Origin: Conus ventricosus
Lineage: Eukaryota; Mollusca; Gastropoda; Neogastropoda; Conidae
Length of the DNA stretch: 64,000 bases
Reading direction: 5' to 3'
Assembly: GCA_018398815.1 (NCBI GenBank)
Contig: CM031601.1
Coordinates: 32,623,380-32,687,379 of the forward strand
The position numbers and the translations under genes were made by a program. The notes under the pieces were generated by a model. The model was not told the origin of the DNA. It made no database searches and saw nothing but the letters and a program-made list of their open reading frames with translations. Each line of letters begins with the position of its first letter. The first letter of the stretch is position 1. This document shows positions 1-11,499 of this stretch, one piece after another.

Positions 1-985
1 TCATCTAAAAGTGTTTACAGATGGGTCGGTAATGAATCCTCTGACAGTGGTTCAGGCTTTATATACCAACCTTAAATGTCAGGAAATCATATTATGTAGG
101 AAAGGGGTTTTCAATCTATACCTCAGAATTATATGCAATACTGAAGGCTTTGACTTACATATATGATACATCAATTGCTTTCTATCAAATTTTACTTTGT
201 GTTTATTCCAAATTAGTTTTACAGTCACTAGAGCGTTGGGACTGCAAAGCTAGAAAAGATTTGCTTTTTGAAATAAAACATCTCTGCATTGTTTCATTAC
301 ACTAGGCATAAGAGTTGATTTTTGTTGGGTCCCATCTCACTGTGGTATAAAGTGGAATGAAATAGCAGACAGTCTTGCAAAAGAAGGAGCAAACAGAAAG
401 ACGGAAAATTTACTAAACAATCCCTTAGATCTATCCTCTTGTGAATTAATCCAAATTATGGAAAAATGTATGCATAAGCAGAATTCTAGTCAAAAAATGG
501 CTACTTTACCGTTGTGCCCAAGGCACATTGTTAGATTAATTCATAAATTAAGGTTGAATGCTTGGAACACTAAATATTCTCATGGTATTTCTTGTGTATG
601 CAGAGAAAACATTTCTGTACATCATCTTTTGTTTGAATGCTCAGTGTTGACCCCACTCTATGAGGAGAAAGGTATTCAGATGAATAACATTGATAATGTC
701 AATACTGTCTTATATGGTTCATATGTTGCTGAAATTGCCATGGTTATTTCGCAGTCACAGGTTGCAAAATTTTTATAAAGATGAACAACTTTGTGTACCG
801 CTAGGGTATTACACTCATGTCAATATGCATATATTAGATGTGGGTTTTAAAGTACTAATGTGGATGATAAGTTAAGTGTGGAGGGTGTTTTTCTTTTTTT
901 TTTTTTTCTTTTTTTTTTTTTTGGTCTAATATCATCTAGCGATGAAAAGACATTAAATAAACCACTGAACTGAACTAAATTCACT
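1..985 (+). mobile_element. LINE 3' end with RNase H domain (I/ingi-like)
   Basis: This is the 3' part of a non-LTR retrotransposon and it enters from the left edge. The opening bases encode an RNase H start (FTDGS) that runs into a frameshift near 50. At about 310-400 a later RNase H motif reads WVPSHCGIKWNEIADSLAKE. Residues from 458 to 778 give the usual C-terminal domain with a CxC...HHLLFEC zinc-knuckle pattern. After the stop at 778 come a T-rich stretch (890-922) and a tail ending in repeats of CTGAA near 966-976, as in the I and Nimb clades. A relative lies on the minus strand at 33340-33830. The clade name is inferred; the LINE identity is firm. Confidence 0.8.
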
Positions 986-1814
986 AAATTGTTATTTGAA
1001 TTTGATTAACAAACCAATATGCGCATATGCAACAAACAAATTCAGAATACTAAACAATACATGGATGGGGATTCAGGAAAGGCCGCGAGGCCAAGGCTAC
1101 GTATATCAGCCTGTCCCTTACTACTACTAAGACAGAAAAGTGCCATGCTGTGTGCAAATGTCTACAGGCACAGTGCTTTTCAACTTCCAGCACTGGTCTG
1201 GGGGCCTAGTAGTACAGCCCCAGGCTCAGCCAAGTGTTTTGCCCCTGTGCAGAAGTTGCTGCACAGGGTTTTTTGGGGAAAAGTTTTGCATATTAAGTTT
1301 GCCCAGATTTCAGAAATTTACTAGAAACACATACACATGCATACACACAGTGACACATACTGTTAGTGTTATATTCAGAAATCTATTCTGATATTTTGAC
1401 CCAAATGGTATTCTCAAGTGGCCAGCCTGCAAATTGAATTAATGAGCAAGATTCAATGGTTTTATATTTTCTTTTTATAAAGAACACTTTTATATGCAGA
1501 TTGGAGACATTTTTTCCATATAATGGTTAAATTTCTTATAAATTTTGCTCATTTATCTTGCATATTTTGTTACACACCTGTGCAGAGCATAATGTGATTG
1601 TTGAAGAATGCGCACTGGTGACCTACTCGTTTTTGAGTGAACCAGTCTTTTAGGAAGAAGAAGAGTACTATTAGTACTTTGCAGTAAATTTCTGTTAACT
1701 TTGGGTTCTTAGGGAAGCCAAGCAGAAATGGGGGGGGGGGGGGGGGGGGGGGCAAAAACATTTATGTATGCGTATTCTCTGGACAGTTAAAACTTTTCTG
1801 GCTATTTCTAGCTC
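986..1814. other. No gene seen; poly-G run and a dispersed short repeat
   Basis: There is no convincing coding region here. A run of 23 G residues occupies 1730-1752. The stretch 1607-1665 matches 39451-39525 in inverse orientation and is listed separately. Small open frames show no conserved motif. Confidence 0.5.
1607..1665 (+). repeat. Short dispersed repeat, copy 1 (AAG-rich tail)
   Basis: The block includes CTGGTGACCTACTCG, then a short T run, then GAGTGAACCAGT, and finishes with GGAAGAAGAAGAG. The same blocks in the same order appear on the minus strand at 39451-39525, which finishes in an AAG-repeat tail. Two copies in opposite orientation suggest a short interspersed element end, but no full element can be delimited. 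Confidence 0.55.
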
Positions 1815-2430
1815 TGTCAGCATTCATACAGTCCTTACAAGTCTTTAAGAGTCCTTAATGTAGGGGCCCCCTTTTCAAGGCTTTGAATTTAAATGAGTCA
1901 TTTGAATTGGAATCAGGCGTTTGTTTTAAAGGTCCTTAAAAAGTGCCTAAATTTTGTCACTTCCAATGAGTTTGAATAAAGTGTAAAATCTTTAGTCTAT
2001 TTGAAAAAAAATGATTTTTTTCCTTCTTTTTTTTTAAGTCTGAAAGTAAAAGAAGTCGGAGTTGAATGATGATCTCTGCTACAGTTCAAAACACCTGAGT
2101 TACCGGCCTTCATGGTGCCTGTGCACATGATAGTATGAGCCACCATCATGAAACTGAGGATCCATATGCCAGGTACATGTTCGTTTAACATGTTTGGCTG
2201 GCAATGGTTGCAGGCGGACCCAGATGGAGACAAAAACAAGCCCTTTTGCTGCTTATGCAAAAATGCCGTAGACAGTGACTGATTTAGTTTGTGTCAGTAT
2301 TTCATTATTATTTTTCTTAGAATTATCCTTGATGTGAATCCGTAAATTTTTTTTAAAGTGCTAGAAAATTCCTTAAAAAGTCATTGAATTTTTTTTCTCC
2401 AGGGAATCTGTATGAACCCTGTTTGTGCAG
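1815..2430 (+). mobile_element. Dispersed repeat R1, copy 1 (remnant BED-finger element)
   Basis: This copy aligns over its whole length with 27605-28164: both start with CAGTCCTTACAAGTC, continue through TAAATTTTGTCAC and TGAATAAAGT, and end near AATCTGTATGAACCC. The first and last bases form a short inverted repeat (TTCATACAG). Inside, at about 2236-2275, a broken frame gives PFCCLCKNAVDSD followed by a stop, the CxxC half of a BED-type zinc finger. The copies have diverged by substitutions and indels. No target-site duplication is evident for this copy. It is probably a non-autonomous hAT-like element. Confidence 0.6.
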
Positions 2431-2564
2431 GATGACTTGAGAGATTATACTACAAGGAAAAGAACTCTTCCCAGCTGAAAAGGGATTATGTTACATGTCA
2501 AAATGCCATTCAGATTAGTCTGACAGTTAAAACATTTAAATTTTTATTTGTCTGCCTCATACAA

Positions 2565-2712
2565 CCATCTCATTAAATATTGCTTAGATCTTCGGACGAA
2601 GTCGCGATGGTCGACTATCGATTTGTATCGATTCTTATAAAAAGACAACCCCAGTCCCCCTCTCCTGCGCACTTCCTCTTCCGGTGTTCCGTCTAGCGTC
2701 ACTTTTATTTTC
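2565..2712 (+). repeat. DIRS left inverted terminal repeat
   Basis: This is the reverse complement of 8990-9137 over about 148 bp with very few differences. It contains the tandem-like blocks TCGACTATCGATTTGTATCG and the GC-rich segment ending CCGTCTAGCGTCAC. The innermost bases (TTTTCGGCCAGCTA against TTTTCCAGGCTA) mark where similarity fades. Confidence 0.92.
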
Positions 2713-3128
2713 GGCCAGCTACCGTACGGAGCTGTTTTCTACACGCGGTGGTTACTATCATAAGCCTGAACTTCATTTTTCCAGACGAACACGAGGTTTG
2801 ACCAAGAACTCAGGTGAGATCGTTCCATTATGTTTCTTTGATTGTGAAGAGAAATTTTGAGGAATGGTATCCACAGATCGTGTTTGAGAATCGTCAAGAG
2901 ACAACTGTGGACATAACTGGTGTAGTTTTGAGTGTTGATCCAGCGACTCGGTGACAGTGTGAAACCGACCGGTCGGTCGCTCTCTTTTTCGCTGTATTCT
3001 AGTGTACCAGTAGAGCTAGTGTCACAAAAGAGTGTGTTCACAAGTTAGTCTTTTCAAAACTCCTCAGAGTATTGGTGTTTCTCATTTTGTTGTTATAGTG
3101 TCAGTTTGTTGGGTTGAAACTACAATAA

Positions 3129-5697
3129 TGGCAGAAGGAACCAGTAGTAGCCACGTGGAAATCACGGACACCTTTCAGTCACTACTGGGTGTAGAGGGTC
3201 TAGCTCGTCCACGACTCAGCCCACCAAATCTAAAGGCAAGAAGAAGAACAATCCAGAAAAGAAAATGGCTACACCTAAAGCATCAGAACCGACACGTGCC
3301 CCCACGACCGGTGCAAATGTTCTAGAAGAGTCTTCACAGGGGGCAAGGGAAATGACCAACACCTCTACAAAGAAGCACGCGCCATCATCGACAACCAAAT
3401 CAGGTAATATGGCGGATACACTCAACGACGACAGGTCTGATGAGGACTTTCCAGACAATAGCCAAAGTTCGAGTGTTGGTCATACTGACGTACGGGCTCA
3501 GAGAGATCCTCTGGTGAAACAGCCCTTCCAGTTGACCGGTGCCTACGAGCACCCAGGACCGCAGAGTGACATGCACCTACCAGGGTCCTATACCGGTCGA
3601 AGCGCCAGCGCGTCAGCGCAAGAACAGAGTGCGTGCGTACCAACGCTCGACCGAAGCCCTAGTGCACACGCACAGGGACATGGGACAGGTCACAGTACCA
3701 GTGCGAACGCACTTGACCAGGGTACTAGTGCACTAGCACGTGACCGTAGTCCGGGCGCACTGAGAAGAGGTCAAAGTACACATGCTCTCTCGCCCAGATA
3801 CAATCCCAGTGCACACGCCACCATTAGTGCGGACGCACTGGAAAGGGCGCGTGCACTCTCACTGGCTCAACTACTTGAGAGTAGTCAACGAGTGGATTCA
3901 CAAGCACGCTCAAGAGCGAACATTGAGGCTTTTCTCCACAACTACAATGGCAGTCCAGTTCTGCGGGATAACCTCCCTTACGACAGACAGAACACGTCCG
4001 GACTCTTCAATTATGAGCAGGCACTGAGGAGCCAAGGACTTACGCCACGGAGTGATCAAGACTTGTACTCCTGGGAAGATTTACTGAGAATCAGCCAGCG
4101 CCCAGTGTCCTTTGACCAACAGGGGAGTACCTTGGGAAGATCAAGCGAACTCTCCCGAAGGCTGGGTGGGCACTATGAGCAACGAAGAGACCACGTGCCT
4201 ACACGACCGGTTCACAGGGATTTCCAGAACATTCGGCGAAGTGAACCACGTGCCTACAGTTCTGAGCCAGTGTCCAAGGGAGACAACACAGAGGTGATGA
4301 TTCACGGAGTGCGCTATGTAGCCTGTCCAGAGAACAACACCACATCTAAATCCCTAAAACGTCCTCATTCCAATAGAGAAGAGTCGAGAGGGACACAGAG
4401 TAGAGCAAAGATTCCCAGAGTCACTGATCGCGACCCATTATCGGATTCGGAGCAAGAAGGGGAAGATCAGACTAGACTAACCAGGGGAGCCTACTCAGAC
4501 TTCACGCAAGACATCCCAGATGAATATGGTGATTCTTACGGAGAGGGACTTTCTACCTTGGGACCAGAAACACACTATAGGTCGGAAGAAGAGGAGTGTG
4601 AGTCACAATTCGATGAAGGGGCTCAAGAGCTCTTAGAGGCGGAAAAGATGGACCAGGAATCCTCGGCAGAAAAACTCGTCTTTAGGAGACATAAGGAATT
4701 TATGGCTCACATCATAGAAAAGGCGGGTGAAATGTGCCCAGAGGTCCTGACATCCCAAGAATCAAAGGAGAAGAAAACTAAGGATGAATGGGCACAGGTG
4801 TGGGGGGAAGAGGTTTCTACCAGCAAGGAAGTGTTCAAGAGGTGTGAAACAATTGACGACTGCATCAAAAAGACATTCGAGTGTTATGTTAAGGACAAAT
4901 GCAATCAGTCTAGACCCCCTAAAGGAGTGAAATTATTTCCAGCATGGGACAAATACTCACCTTTCCTGGTGGATGATGGCCGCCCTCTTCGTTGCCCCGA
5001 GAGAAATCTGAGACAAAACTTTTTGAAGAGAGATCCGACACGAGAACCCTCCAAGACTTTCAAGAGAAATAGGGTCCAGCAAGACGCCACTATTCGCCTA
5101 CAGAGTGCTCTGACTCATATAGAGCAAATGATCAAGGTAGTAGTTCTCTCCAACACCACTGCCCCGAAACAAGGTGCAGACAGACAGTGGAAGAAGGAGG
5201 CAAGCGCAGAGTTTCTGACGCAATGCATGAAAAGCATTCACCAGGCGGCGGAGACGGCGGCGACGCTCACAGGTCACCTTCATGCTACCAGTTTAATGGA
5301 GATGAGAGAGGAAGCCCTGGAATCCACTAACATTCCTATGGAAATCAGACACACACTGCTAAAATCGAGTGTGTTTTCTAAGGAACTGTTTGAAGAATCT
5401 CAAATGGAGAAAGCAAAACGGGACATGGAATCTGAGGCCACGACTCGCTCCCTCCTCAGTACGCCCCAGAAAGAAAAAGGGAACGTTCCTCGGGGTCGTC
5501 CAATTACAACAGCCAGACGAAAAGGGTACGGGACTTCAGAAATCGCCTCAGTACCTCTTACCGGAGCAGTGCGCCTAGTTCCAACCACAAACCAACACCT
5601 ACAGGCCCAAGAGTGCAACAAAGCACCAGCTTCTCTACCCCTCAACCCAAAGGAAATTTTCACAAGGGCAAAGGGCGGGGGGGGAGGAGGTGACTGA
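3129..5697 (+). pseudogene. DIRS gag-like ORF (frameshifted near the start)
   Basis: The large frame, 3265-5697, encodes about 810 residues rich in Ser, Ala, Gln and charged residues, followed by a conserved C-terminal half (from about residue 450). It has no transmembrane segment or zinc knuckle I can point to. Its function would be the nucleocapsid-like protein of the element. The natural start is more likely the ATG at 3129 in another frame (MAEGTSSSHVEITDTF). The 3265 frame is open upstream and continues the same kind of sequence, so a one-base indel near 3200 probably separates them. The 3' end overlaps the next frame by 8 bp through a G-rich run at 5677-5690. Confidence 0.75.
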
Positions 5698-5759
5698 CGA
5701 ACACTACTCCTGCTTCAACTCAAGGCCCCTATGTACTCAGGTACAAGGAGTGGAAGAAC

Positions 5760-7639
5760 ATGGGAGCGTCAGCCTGGGCCTTAAACATCGTTCAGAATGG
5801 GTTTCGCCTCCTTTGGGAAAAAGGAAAGCCGACACTACAAAGAAGCCCTATATCTTTCCCACGTCCAAAGTCGAGGGAACAACAAGACCTCTTAGACGAG
5901 CAAGTAGGGGAAATGATGAAGAAAGGGGCTATAGAAGAGGTGAAGAACATGTCATCACCCGGCTTCTACAGCAGGCTATTCGCAATTCCCAAGCCTCAGG
6001 AGGATACCGTCCCATTCTGGACTTGTCTCCCCTCAACGCCTTCCTCAGGAAGGTGAAATTCAAGATGGAATCCTCAGACAACATCAGGAGATCCATACAG
6101 CCACACGATTGGGCCACTTCATTAGACCTCAGGGATGCCTACTTCCATATAATGGTGGCAGAAAGGGACAGGAAATGGCTGAGATTCGAATGGGGGGGCA
6201 AATGTTACCAGTACCGGGTACTCCCATTCGGATTGAGCCTATCACCTTTCGTCTTCACCAAAGTGGTGAAGGAGGTTGTAGCCAATACACACAAACACAA
6301 GATCAGGCTACATACCTATTTGGACGACTGGCTACTTCTGGCGGAGAAGGAGACAGAGTGCCTCAACCAAATGACGGTCTTACGCAAGCTTACAGAAGAC
6401 CTAGGCTTTGTAATCAGGTTGGACAAGTCCGAACTCACTCCCTCCAGGAAGTTTACATATCTGGGGATGGAATTCGACACCAACGCTTACACGGTCCAAC
6501 CCAGCAAGGCCAGGGTGGAGGCCCTTCTGGCACAACTAACCAATTTACTACCACTCCAGTCAGTCTCAGCCAGGAATCTCTTTGCAGTACTAGGCAGGAT
6601 GGAGTCTCTAGCCCCCTGTTACCATTGGGGAGACTTCACAAGAGGCCCTGCAACGGGAAGTAGCCAGCCGATTCTCCCAGGTCAGAGATCGTTGGAACCA
6701 GAAAATCAGTATACAACCCTGGTTCAAGGACACAATCCAACAGTGGCTCGACCACGATTGGCTGAAGGCATCGTCTCCAATCACTCTGCCTCCGCCTCTG
6801 GCAACAGTGTACACAGATGCATCAGAGCACGGTTGGGGAGGCCACATGAACGAACACACAGTCAGTGGGACATGGGACAGGAATATGCAGGGCTACCATA
6901 TCAACAGACTGGAATTAGAGGCGGTAGCCCTATCCCTCCAAGAGCTGCAGGTCTGGATCCGCCAGGAGAGATTTTAGTCAGGTCAGACAACAACACAGTG
7001 GTGTCTCTCATAAACAAACAGGGAGGCACTCATGCCCCCAATCTCTCAATCAGAGCGGAACAGTTGTTACTGTGGACGCATGCCAAGGGGTGGAATCTGT
7101 CGGCGAAACACATAGCCGGCAGTGCAAACATAATGGCGGACCTTCTGAGCCGCCCGGACAAGATCATCCCTACAGAGTGGACTATAGTCAAGGAGAAACT
7201 ACAAGTGGTTTGGGAAAAGTGGGGCAGACCACATGTAGACCTCTTTGCGACGAAATTCAATGCGAGGCTCCCCACCTACATCTCGCCAGTCCCAGACCCA
7301 CAGGCATGGAAAGTGGACGCGATGGAGTGCAACTGGAAGGGCCCGTTAGCTTACGCTTACCCGCCCCTGAATCTCATCCCCCAAGTGATAGAGAAAGCAA
7401 AGAGGGAGGGAGCAAACCTCATCTTGGTAACCCCCTTCTGGCCGACAAAAGAGTGGTTCCCCACGCTACTCAAGGCTTGTCACGAACAACCAATGGACCT
7501 GAGACTACAAAACAAGCACATCAGGCAACCAAGGTCGGGGATAACGCACGGCAACGCAGCAACACTCAACTTGCACGCATGGAAATTATGCGCAAGTACT
7601 TGCTCAAAAGGAGACTGGGGAAAGGCGCTATCAAGCTGA
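5760..7639 (+). pseudogene. DIRS reverse transcriptase, RNase H and methyltransferase-like region
   Basis: The reverse transcriptase begins in the frame of 5760 (GASAWALNIVQNGFRLLWE, KGAIEEVKNMSSPGFYSRLF). It shifts frame near 5995 to continue with GGYRPILDLSPLNAFL and the catalytic YLDDWLLL near 6317. A second shift near 6605 moves the RNase H domain to another frame, with TDASEHGWGG near 6811 and RLELEAVALS near 6910. A third, near 6975, returns to the frame with VRSDNNTVVSLINKQGG. The segment VDLFATKFNARLPTYISPV onward matches the methyltransferase-like tail of DIRS pol. An apparent single 649-codon frame from 5690 is therefore partly out-of-frame noise, in its first 100 residues and around 6605-6975. 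Confidence 0.88.
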
Positions 7640-8671
7640 TAGAAGCTAGTCATAGACCCTCAACCAGGAGAGTCTACCACCACCATTGGGAAGACTGGAG
7701 AAAATGGTGCATTAGAAACAAGGTCAGAGACCTCTCAAACCATGTACACGCCACATTGTCAACCATTTGGCAGAAATTTTCCACTCAAGAAACCTTTCGG
7801 CAGTCTCTCTCAAAACTAGAAGAGCAGCCATTGCCTCGGTTTTAAGAGCAGCGTCAACAAAGGACGTGACGCAAGACAAAGCAGTGACAGATCTTATCAG
7901 GGGAGCAGCGAACCTAACCAAGAAGGTCACCAAGTTCTTACCCCAATGGGACTTAGCAGTGGTTCTGAACTACCTCAAGGGAAAGAAATTCAAAGATAAT
8001 AAACTACTTCCTCTCAAGGAGCTCACATATAAAACGGCATTTCTGGTGGCACTGGCGACGGGCAGAAGAGTGTCTGAAATCACTAACCTGTCTGGCCTTA
8101 AGAACGGGGTGGCACATGCAACTAATGGCTCAATCAGCGTCCAGTTCTTGCCAGAGTTTTTGGCCAAAAACCAGAGGACTTCCCGCCTACCATCCAGATT
8201 AAACCTCTCTCAAGGGACATAGATCCGGAAGGGTTGGATGTGGCGTTGTGCCCAGTGAAAGCGCTCAAAGAATACAGAGCTAGATCAAGCAAATTTCGAT
8301 CGGTTTCACAAAGGGCACTGTTTCTCTCGATCAACACCTCTTACACATCGGATATCTCCAGAGCAACGGTCTCCAGATGGTTAAAGACTACAATCAAACA
8401 AGCGTATGTAGCTCTCAACCTGGAGGATGGGTCAAAATCTCGTGCGAGTCAAGAAAACCTGAAGGCTAGAGCACATGAGATAAGAGCCTGGGCGACAACT
8501 ATGGCATCGACCACAACATCTCTGGCACACGTCATGCAAGCGGCGTATTGGCAATCACCTTCAGTCTTCGTAAGACACTACCTGAGGGATATCGCCCAGA
8601 GGTCTGAAGATGGCAAGCTGAGACTACCTGCAATGGTTGCGGCCCAAGCAGCAGTCCCGGCGAGACACTAA
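7560..8671 (+). pseudogene. DIRS tyrosine recombinase, split by frameshifts
   Basis: Three frames together give one phage-integrase-type recombinase that would insert the circular cDNA. The N-terminal core-binding part (RPSTRRVYHHHWEDWRKWC) is in one frame to about 7735. The next segment (7767-8160) carries the first catalytic arginine in ATGRRVSEITNL near 8061. The last (8234-8671) carries the H-x-x-R motif in AHEIRAWATTMA near 8473 and the nucleophile tyrosine in FVRHYLRDI near 8580. Shifts near 7735 and between 8160 and 8234 break the frame. The catalytic residues themselves are retained. Confidence 0.88.
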
Positions 8672-8828
8672 AGAAGGGCAGAATGCAGGGGAACTAGGGG
8701 TAAGTCTACAAATGTTTGTTATTGAGTGTACCTTACCCCAATCTCCTGTTTTGGAAGTATAACTGGAAGTTCAGGCAATGTTTATTGATTCAATTAGACA
8801 ACACAGTCCCCCTTTCCTTGCTGATAGT

Positions 8829-8934
8829 CAGCAATATTTAATGAGATGGTTGTATGAAATATAAATGAGGTTTTTAACTAAACCTAGTTTATATTAAATA
8901 CTTACCATCTCATTAACCGTTAAACCCTCCCAGC
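8829..8934 (+). repeat. DIRS internal complementary region
   Basis: The first part (AGCAATATTTAATGAGATGG onward to about 8857) is the reverse complement of the outer left end. The second part (about 8865-8934, ending TACCATCTCATTA) is the reverse complement of the outer right end (9123-9174). This joint copy is the hallmark that lets DIRS elements rebuild their ends during circle formation. At the joint the ICR has AATAT where the flanks have GGCAGAC. Confidence 0.88.
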
Positions 8935-8989
8935 CGTCCCGCACTGTGTTCCGTAATAGCAGGGAGGTATCCTTAAGGCAGATAGCCTG

Positions 8990-9137
8990 GAAAATAAAAG
9001 TGACGCTAGACGGAACACCGGAAGAGGAAGTGCGCAGGAGAGGGGGACTGGGGTTGTCTTTTTATAAGAATCGATACAAATCGATAGTCGACCATCGCGA
9101 CTTCGTCCGAAGATCTAAGCAATATTTAATGAGATGG
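8990..9137 (-). repeat. DIRS right inverted terminal repeat
   Basis: This is the inverse of 2565-2712. It starts with AAAATAAAAGTGACGCTAGA and ends with AATATTTAATGAGATGG. The high identity of the two arms implies a young insertion or recent gene conversion. Confidence 0.92.
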
Positions 9138-9189
9138 TAAGTATTTAATATAAACTAGCTTTAGTTAAAAACTCATTTGTCTGCCTCAT

Positions 9190-11125
9190 TTCATTTCATT
9201 TCCAATTTTGTTTTGATTAAATTGAGGTTACTTGTATTTATTTCTGTCCGTCTGTGTGTTTGTCTTTTGATCTCCCTTGCATCTTTGGGTGGATCCTCAA
9301 GCATAGGCTCAACGATTGTCCCCTACATTTTATACTATTTACATAATGTCTTTAGTTTTTCAGCAACTTTTTTCCTCCCCACACTTTCGTTTGGTTTCAT
9401 TTACTACCCTTCACTGGCTGCTTTGGGGGTGCTATTGGATTCTTTTTTGCACCCTTGGTGGTGAGCAGACCACAGTATTATGAACTGTGGTGTGTCTCAA
9501 TTTGACGCCAGGAGCGCAGACACAACCAGCCGTGTCTCCCTGATGAGTTCCGACCCAGCGGACGAAAGGCCTCGGAGCAGGCAATACAAATATATCTCAT
9601 TATCTGCCTTCAAAAGGGATTGCGATGGTTCCCTTATGCAGCTAGTGAAGAGTTTTCATACCTGTACTATATTTTCTTAATTTCATGTTCCCAGTTTCTC
9701 CATCTTCAAACTCCCTGCCCCCTCTCCTCCTTAAGTCTCAAATCTTTGCCAAGTCATTACTATGAAGACACCTCAGTTGTTGGCCTGCGGTTGTTCCCCC
9801 CCCCCCCCCCCCACTATTAGATTGTTCGTCTATGTATTTGTCTGACTTTAATCAAGTTTAAAAGGCTGTGCCAGTCTTAAATAAAAGTTACTCTGTGTTA
9901 GGTTTTCTTATGGGAGCAAACGTTACCCCACTTGTTTATTAATTAAAGTAGATAACTACCACTTGCTGTCAGATGAAAATGAGAACTGAAATTTTATTTT
10001 GAAAATTTACCCCTGATGTCCCATTTCCAGCTTCACCTTTTGAGAATGGCTCATATACAAAGAGAAAGAATCAGACAGTAATGGATATGAGGTGCTAATA
10101 AGAAAGCTAATAAGCACACCAGCTTATGCTAAACATTACTTATTTACAGTCATGTCCCAATGTTAATAAAGTATTAACTAAAGTGAATAAATGTGACACC
10201 AATACGGACCCTAAACTTTAAGAAATAAAATATAATGAAATAAACCTCTCCAGTCTGCTCCACCCATTGTGTAAAGGAAAGCACGGATTGATAAGCGTAT
10301 AGAGCATGGTCTCCAAACCCAAGAAAGTCGCTATGTAAGTGCTCTTAATGATAATGCCAGACCATCTGTCTTTTTGTACTTGTGAATCGGCTCTTGGGCA
10401 TAAGAAGATAAGATGGCAGAGATGTTGATTTTCTAATTATAATGTTCAACACATCATGGTTTACAATTTTGATGTTGGCACTGCACAGTTACTTATTGCC
10501 ATATTGAGTGGCATCTTTGAGTGGGGTTTCTAAGTGAGATCAGCTTGTTCTCAATAATTCTTTCCCCAGTGTGCGTGCATGGTGACTTGTTGGCTTGCAA
10601 GTGCTAGTGCTGGTCTGTCCCTGAAAAGGCCCCTCTCTAAAAGCGTGTGGTCAGAACATTTTCAAGTTGGTTGTAGACAGGCTCCACTGTTGTGCCAGTC
10701 TTGACTCTAATCCCAGGGATGTCTTTCCTGGCTGCTGCTTGTCCCCTGGCTGCTGTGACATGACCAAGCTGCCTGGTTCATCACTTGGCAAACTAATTAG
10801 CAAATTGTGTCTGCCGATGGAGGACCATTGATTTCGTTTCCTGGTTGCCAGAAACCAGGTGTTGCTATGACTACCAAGGCGTCATTTATGACATGTTGGA
10901 GAAATATCCTATAGGCTTTTTTTCCAGCTCTAACATCTCCTGTCACCATCAGCTGCAAACGTTTATTGATGGAACATACTTGACGTGTTTTTACTTCCTG
11001 TGATTGATGTAAGATCTGTGTGGCTGGCACGTAAGGATCAGTGTCAAGTGTAAATATACATACAGAGTGGCTCAAGTCCCACCTAGAGATACATTGTGCA
11101 TATGATCTTATCTAGCCGTGTGCTT

Positions 11126-11173
<48 letters not shown>

Positions 11174-11296
11174 GCACACACAAACGCACGCTGGAAGCTT
11201 GTATACAAGTCAAATTTTAAAAAGTCGTGCATTCCCAGGAGACGAAACATGTGGAGAGATTGAAACATACATCAGCTCTTCCTGCTGCTGCTCCAG
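9190..11296. other. Intergenic or intronic; no supported gene
   Basis: I see no exon with both a conserved protein motif and splice borders. There is a run of 17 C at about 9797-9813, a (CT)n tract at about 11130-11171, and AT-rich unique sequence. A minus-strand open frame at 10797-11075 has no splice support and is listed among the rejected items. Confidence 0.4.
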
Positions 11297-11499
11297 TAAT
11301 GGCTCCGGTGTCTAAAGTTGATTCCTTTTGTTTTGGGAAAGGACAAGCCAGAACAAGTTTGGCACCCCAACCATTTTGTGATGTCTCCAAGAACAGTCAG
11401 CCAGTGAAACGGAAAGCCACTCCCACAGACATAAGAAACTTCTTTGCAAAGAAGTTAAACAAAAACCTTAAGGAACAGACAACAATTGGTTGGATATAA
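11297..11499 (+). CDS. Possible terminal exon of an unidentified protein with a PIP-box-like motif
   Basis: A pyrimidine-rich stretch and CTGCTGCTGCTCCAG precede 11297, giving a good splice acceptor. The frame then runs to a TAA at 11499. If read from the ATG at 11299 it encodes 66 residues that are basic and Ser/Pro-rich, with KRKATPTDIRNFFAKK near the middle. The core PTDIRNFF resembles a PCNA-interacting box (xxxI/L/MxxFF) but lacks the usual first Gln. A second pattern, KVDSFCFGKG, precedes it. I do not recognise the protein. It may be the last exon of a DNA-repair type protein or a transposase fragment, since BED-finger transposases in this window carry similar FF motifs. Degenerate repeats start just after the stop. 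Confidence 0.35.

Larger units (their letters stand above)
2546..9189 (+). mobile_element. DIRS-type tyrosine-recombinase retrotransposon, nearly complete, frameshifted
   Basis: The element has the full DIRS layout. There is an inverted terminal repeat at each end (2565-2712 and 8990-9137), a gag-like frame, reverse transcriptase with RNase H, a methyltransferase-like segment, a tyrosine recombinase, and an internal complementary region (8829-8934) that copies the outer ends. DIRS elements replicate through a circular intermediate that the recombinase inserts, and they normally leave no target duplication. Here a 15-bp direct repeat, ATTTGTCTGCCTCAT, stands at both edges (2546-2560 and 9175-9189). 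At least five frameshifts disrupt the coding frames, so this copy is dead, although the near-identical inverted repeats suggest fairly recent activity. Confidence 0.93.

Noticed and set aside
5690..7639. Single 649-codon DIRS polymerase frame taken at face value
   Set aside because: About the first 100 residues and the 6605-6975 part are out of frame with the true reverse transcriptase and RNase H motifs.
10797..11075. Minus-strand frame loosely recalling a CARD or death-fold segment (GKKAYRIFLQHVIND)
   Set aside because: The resemblance is a few residues only; no splice borders or neighbouring exon on that strand.
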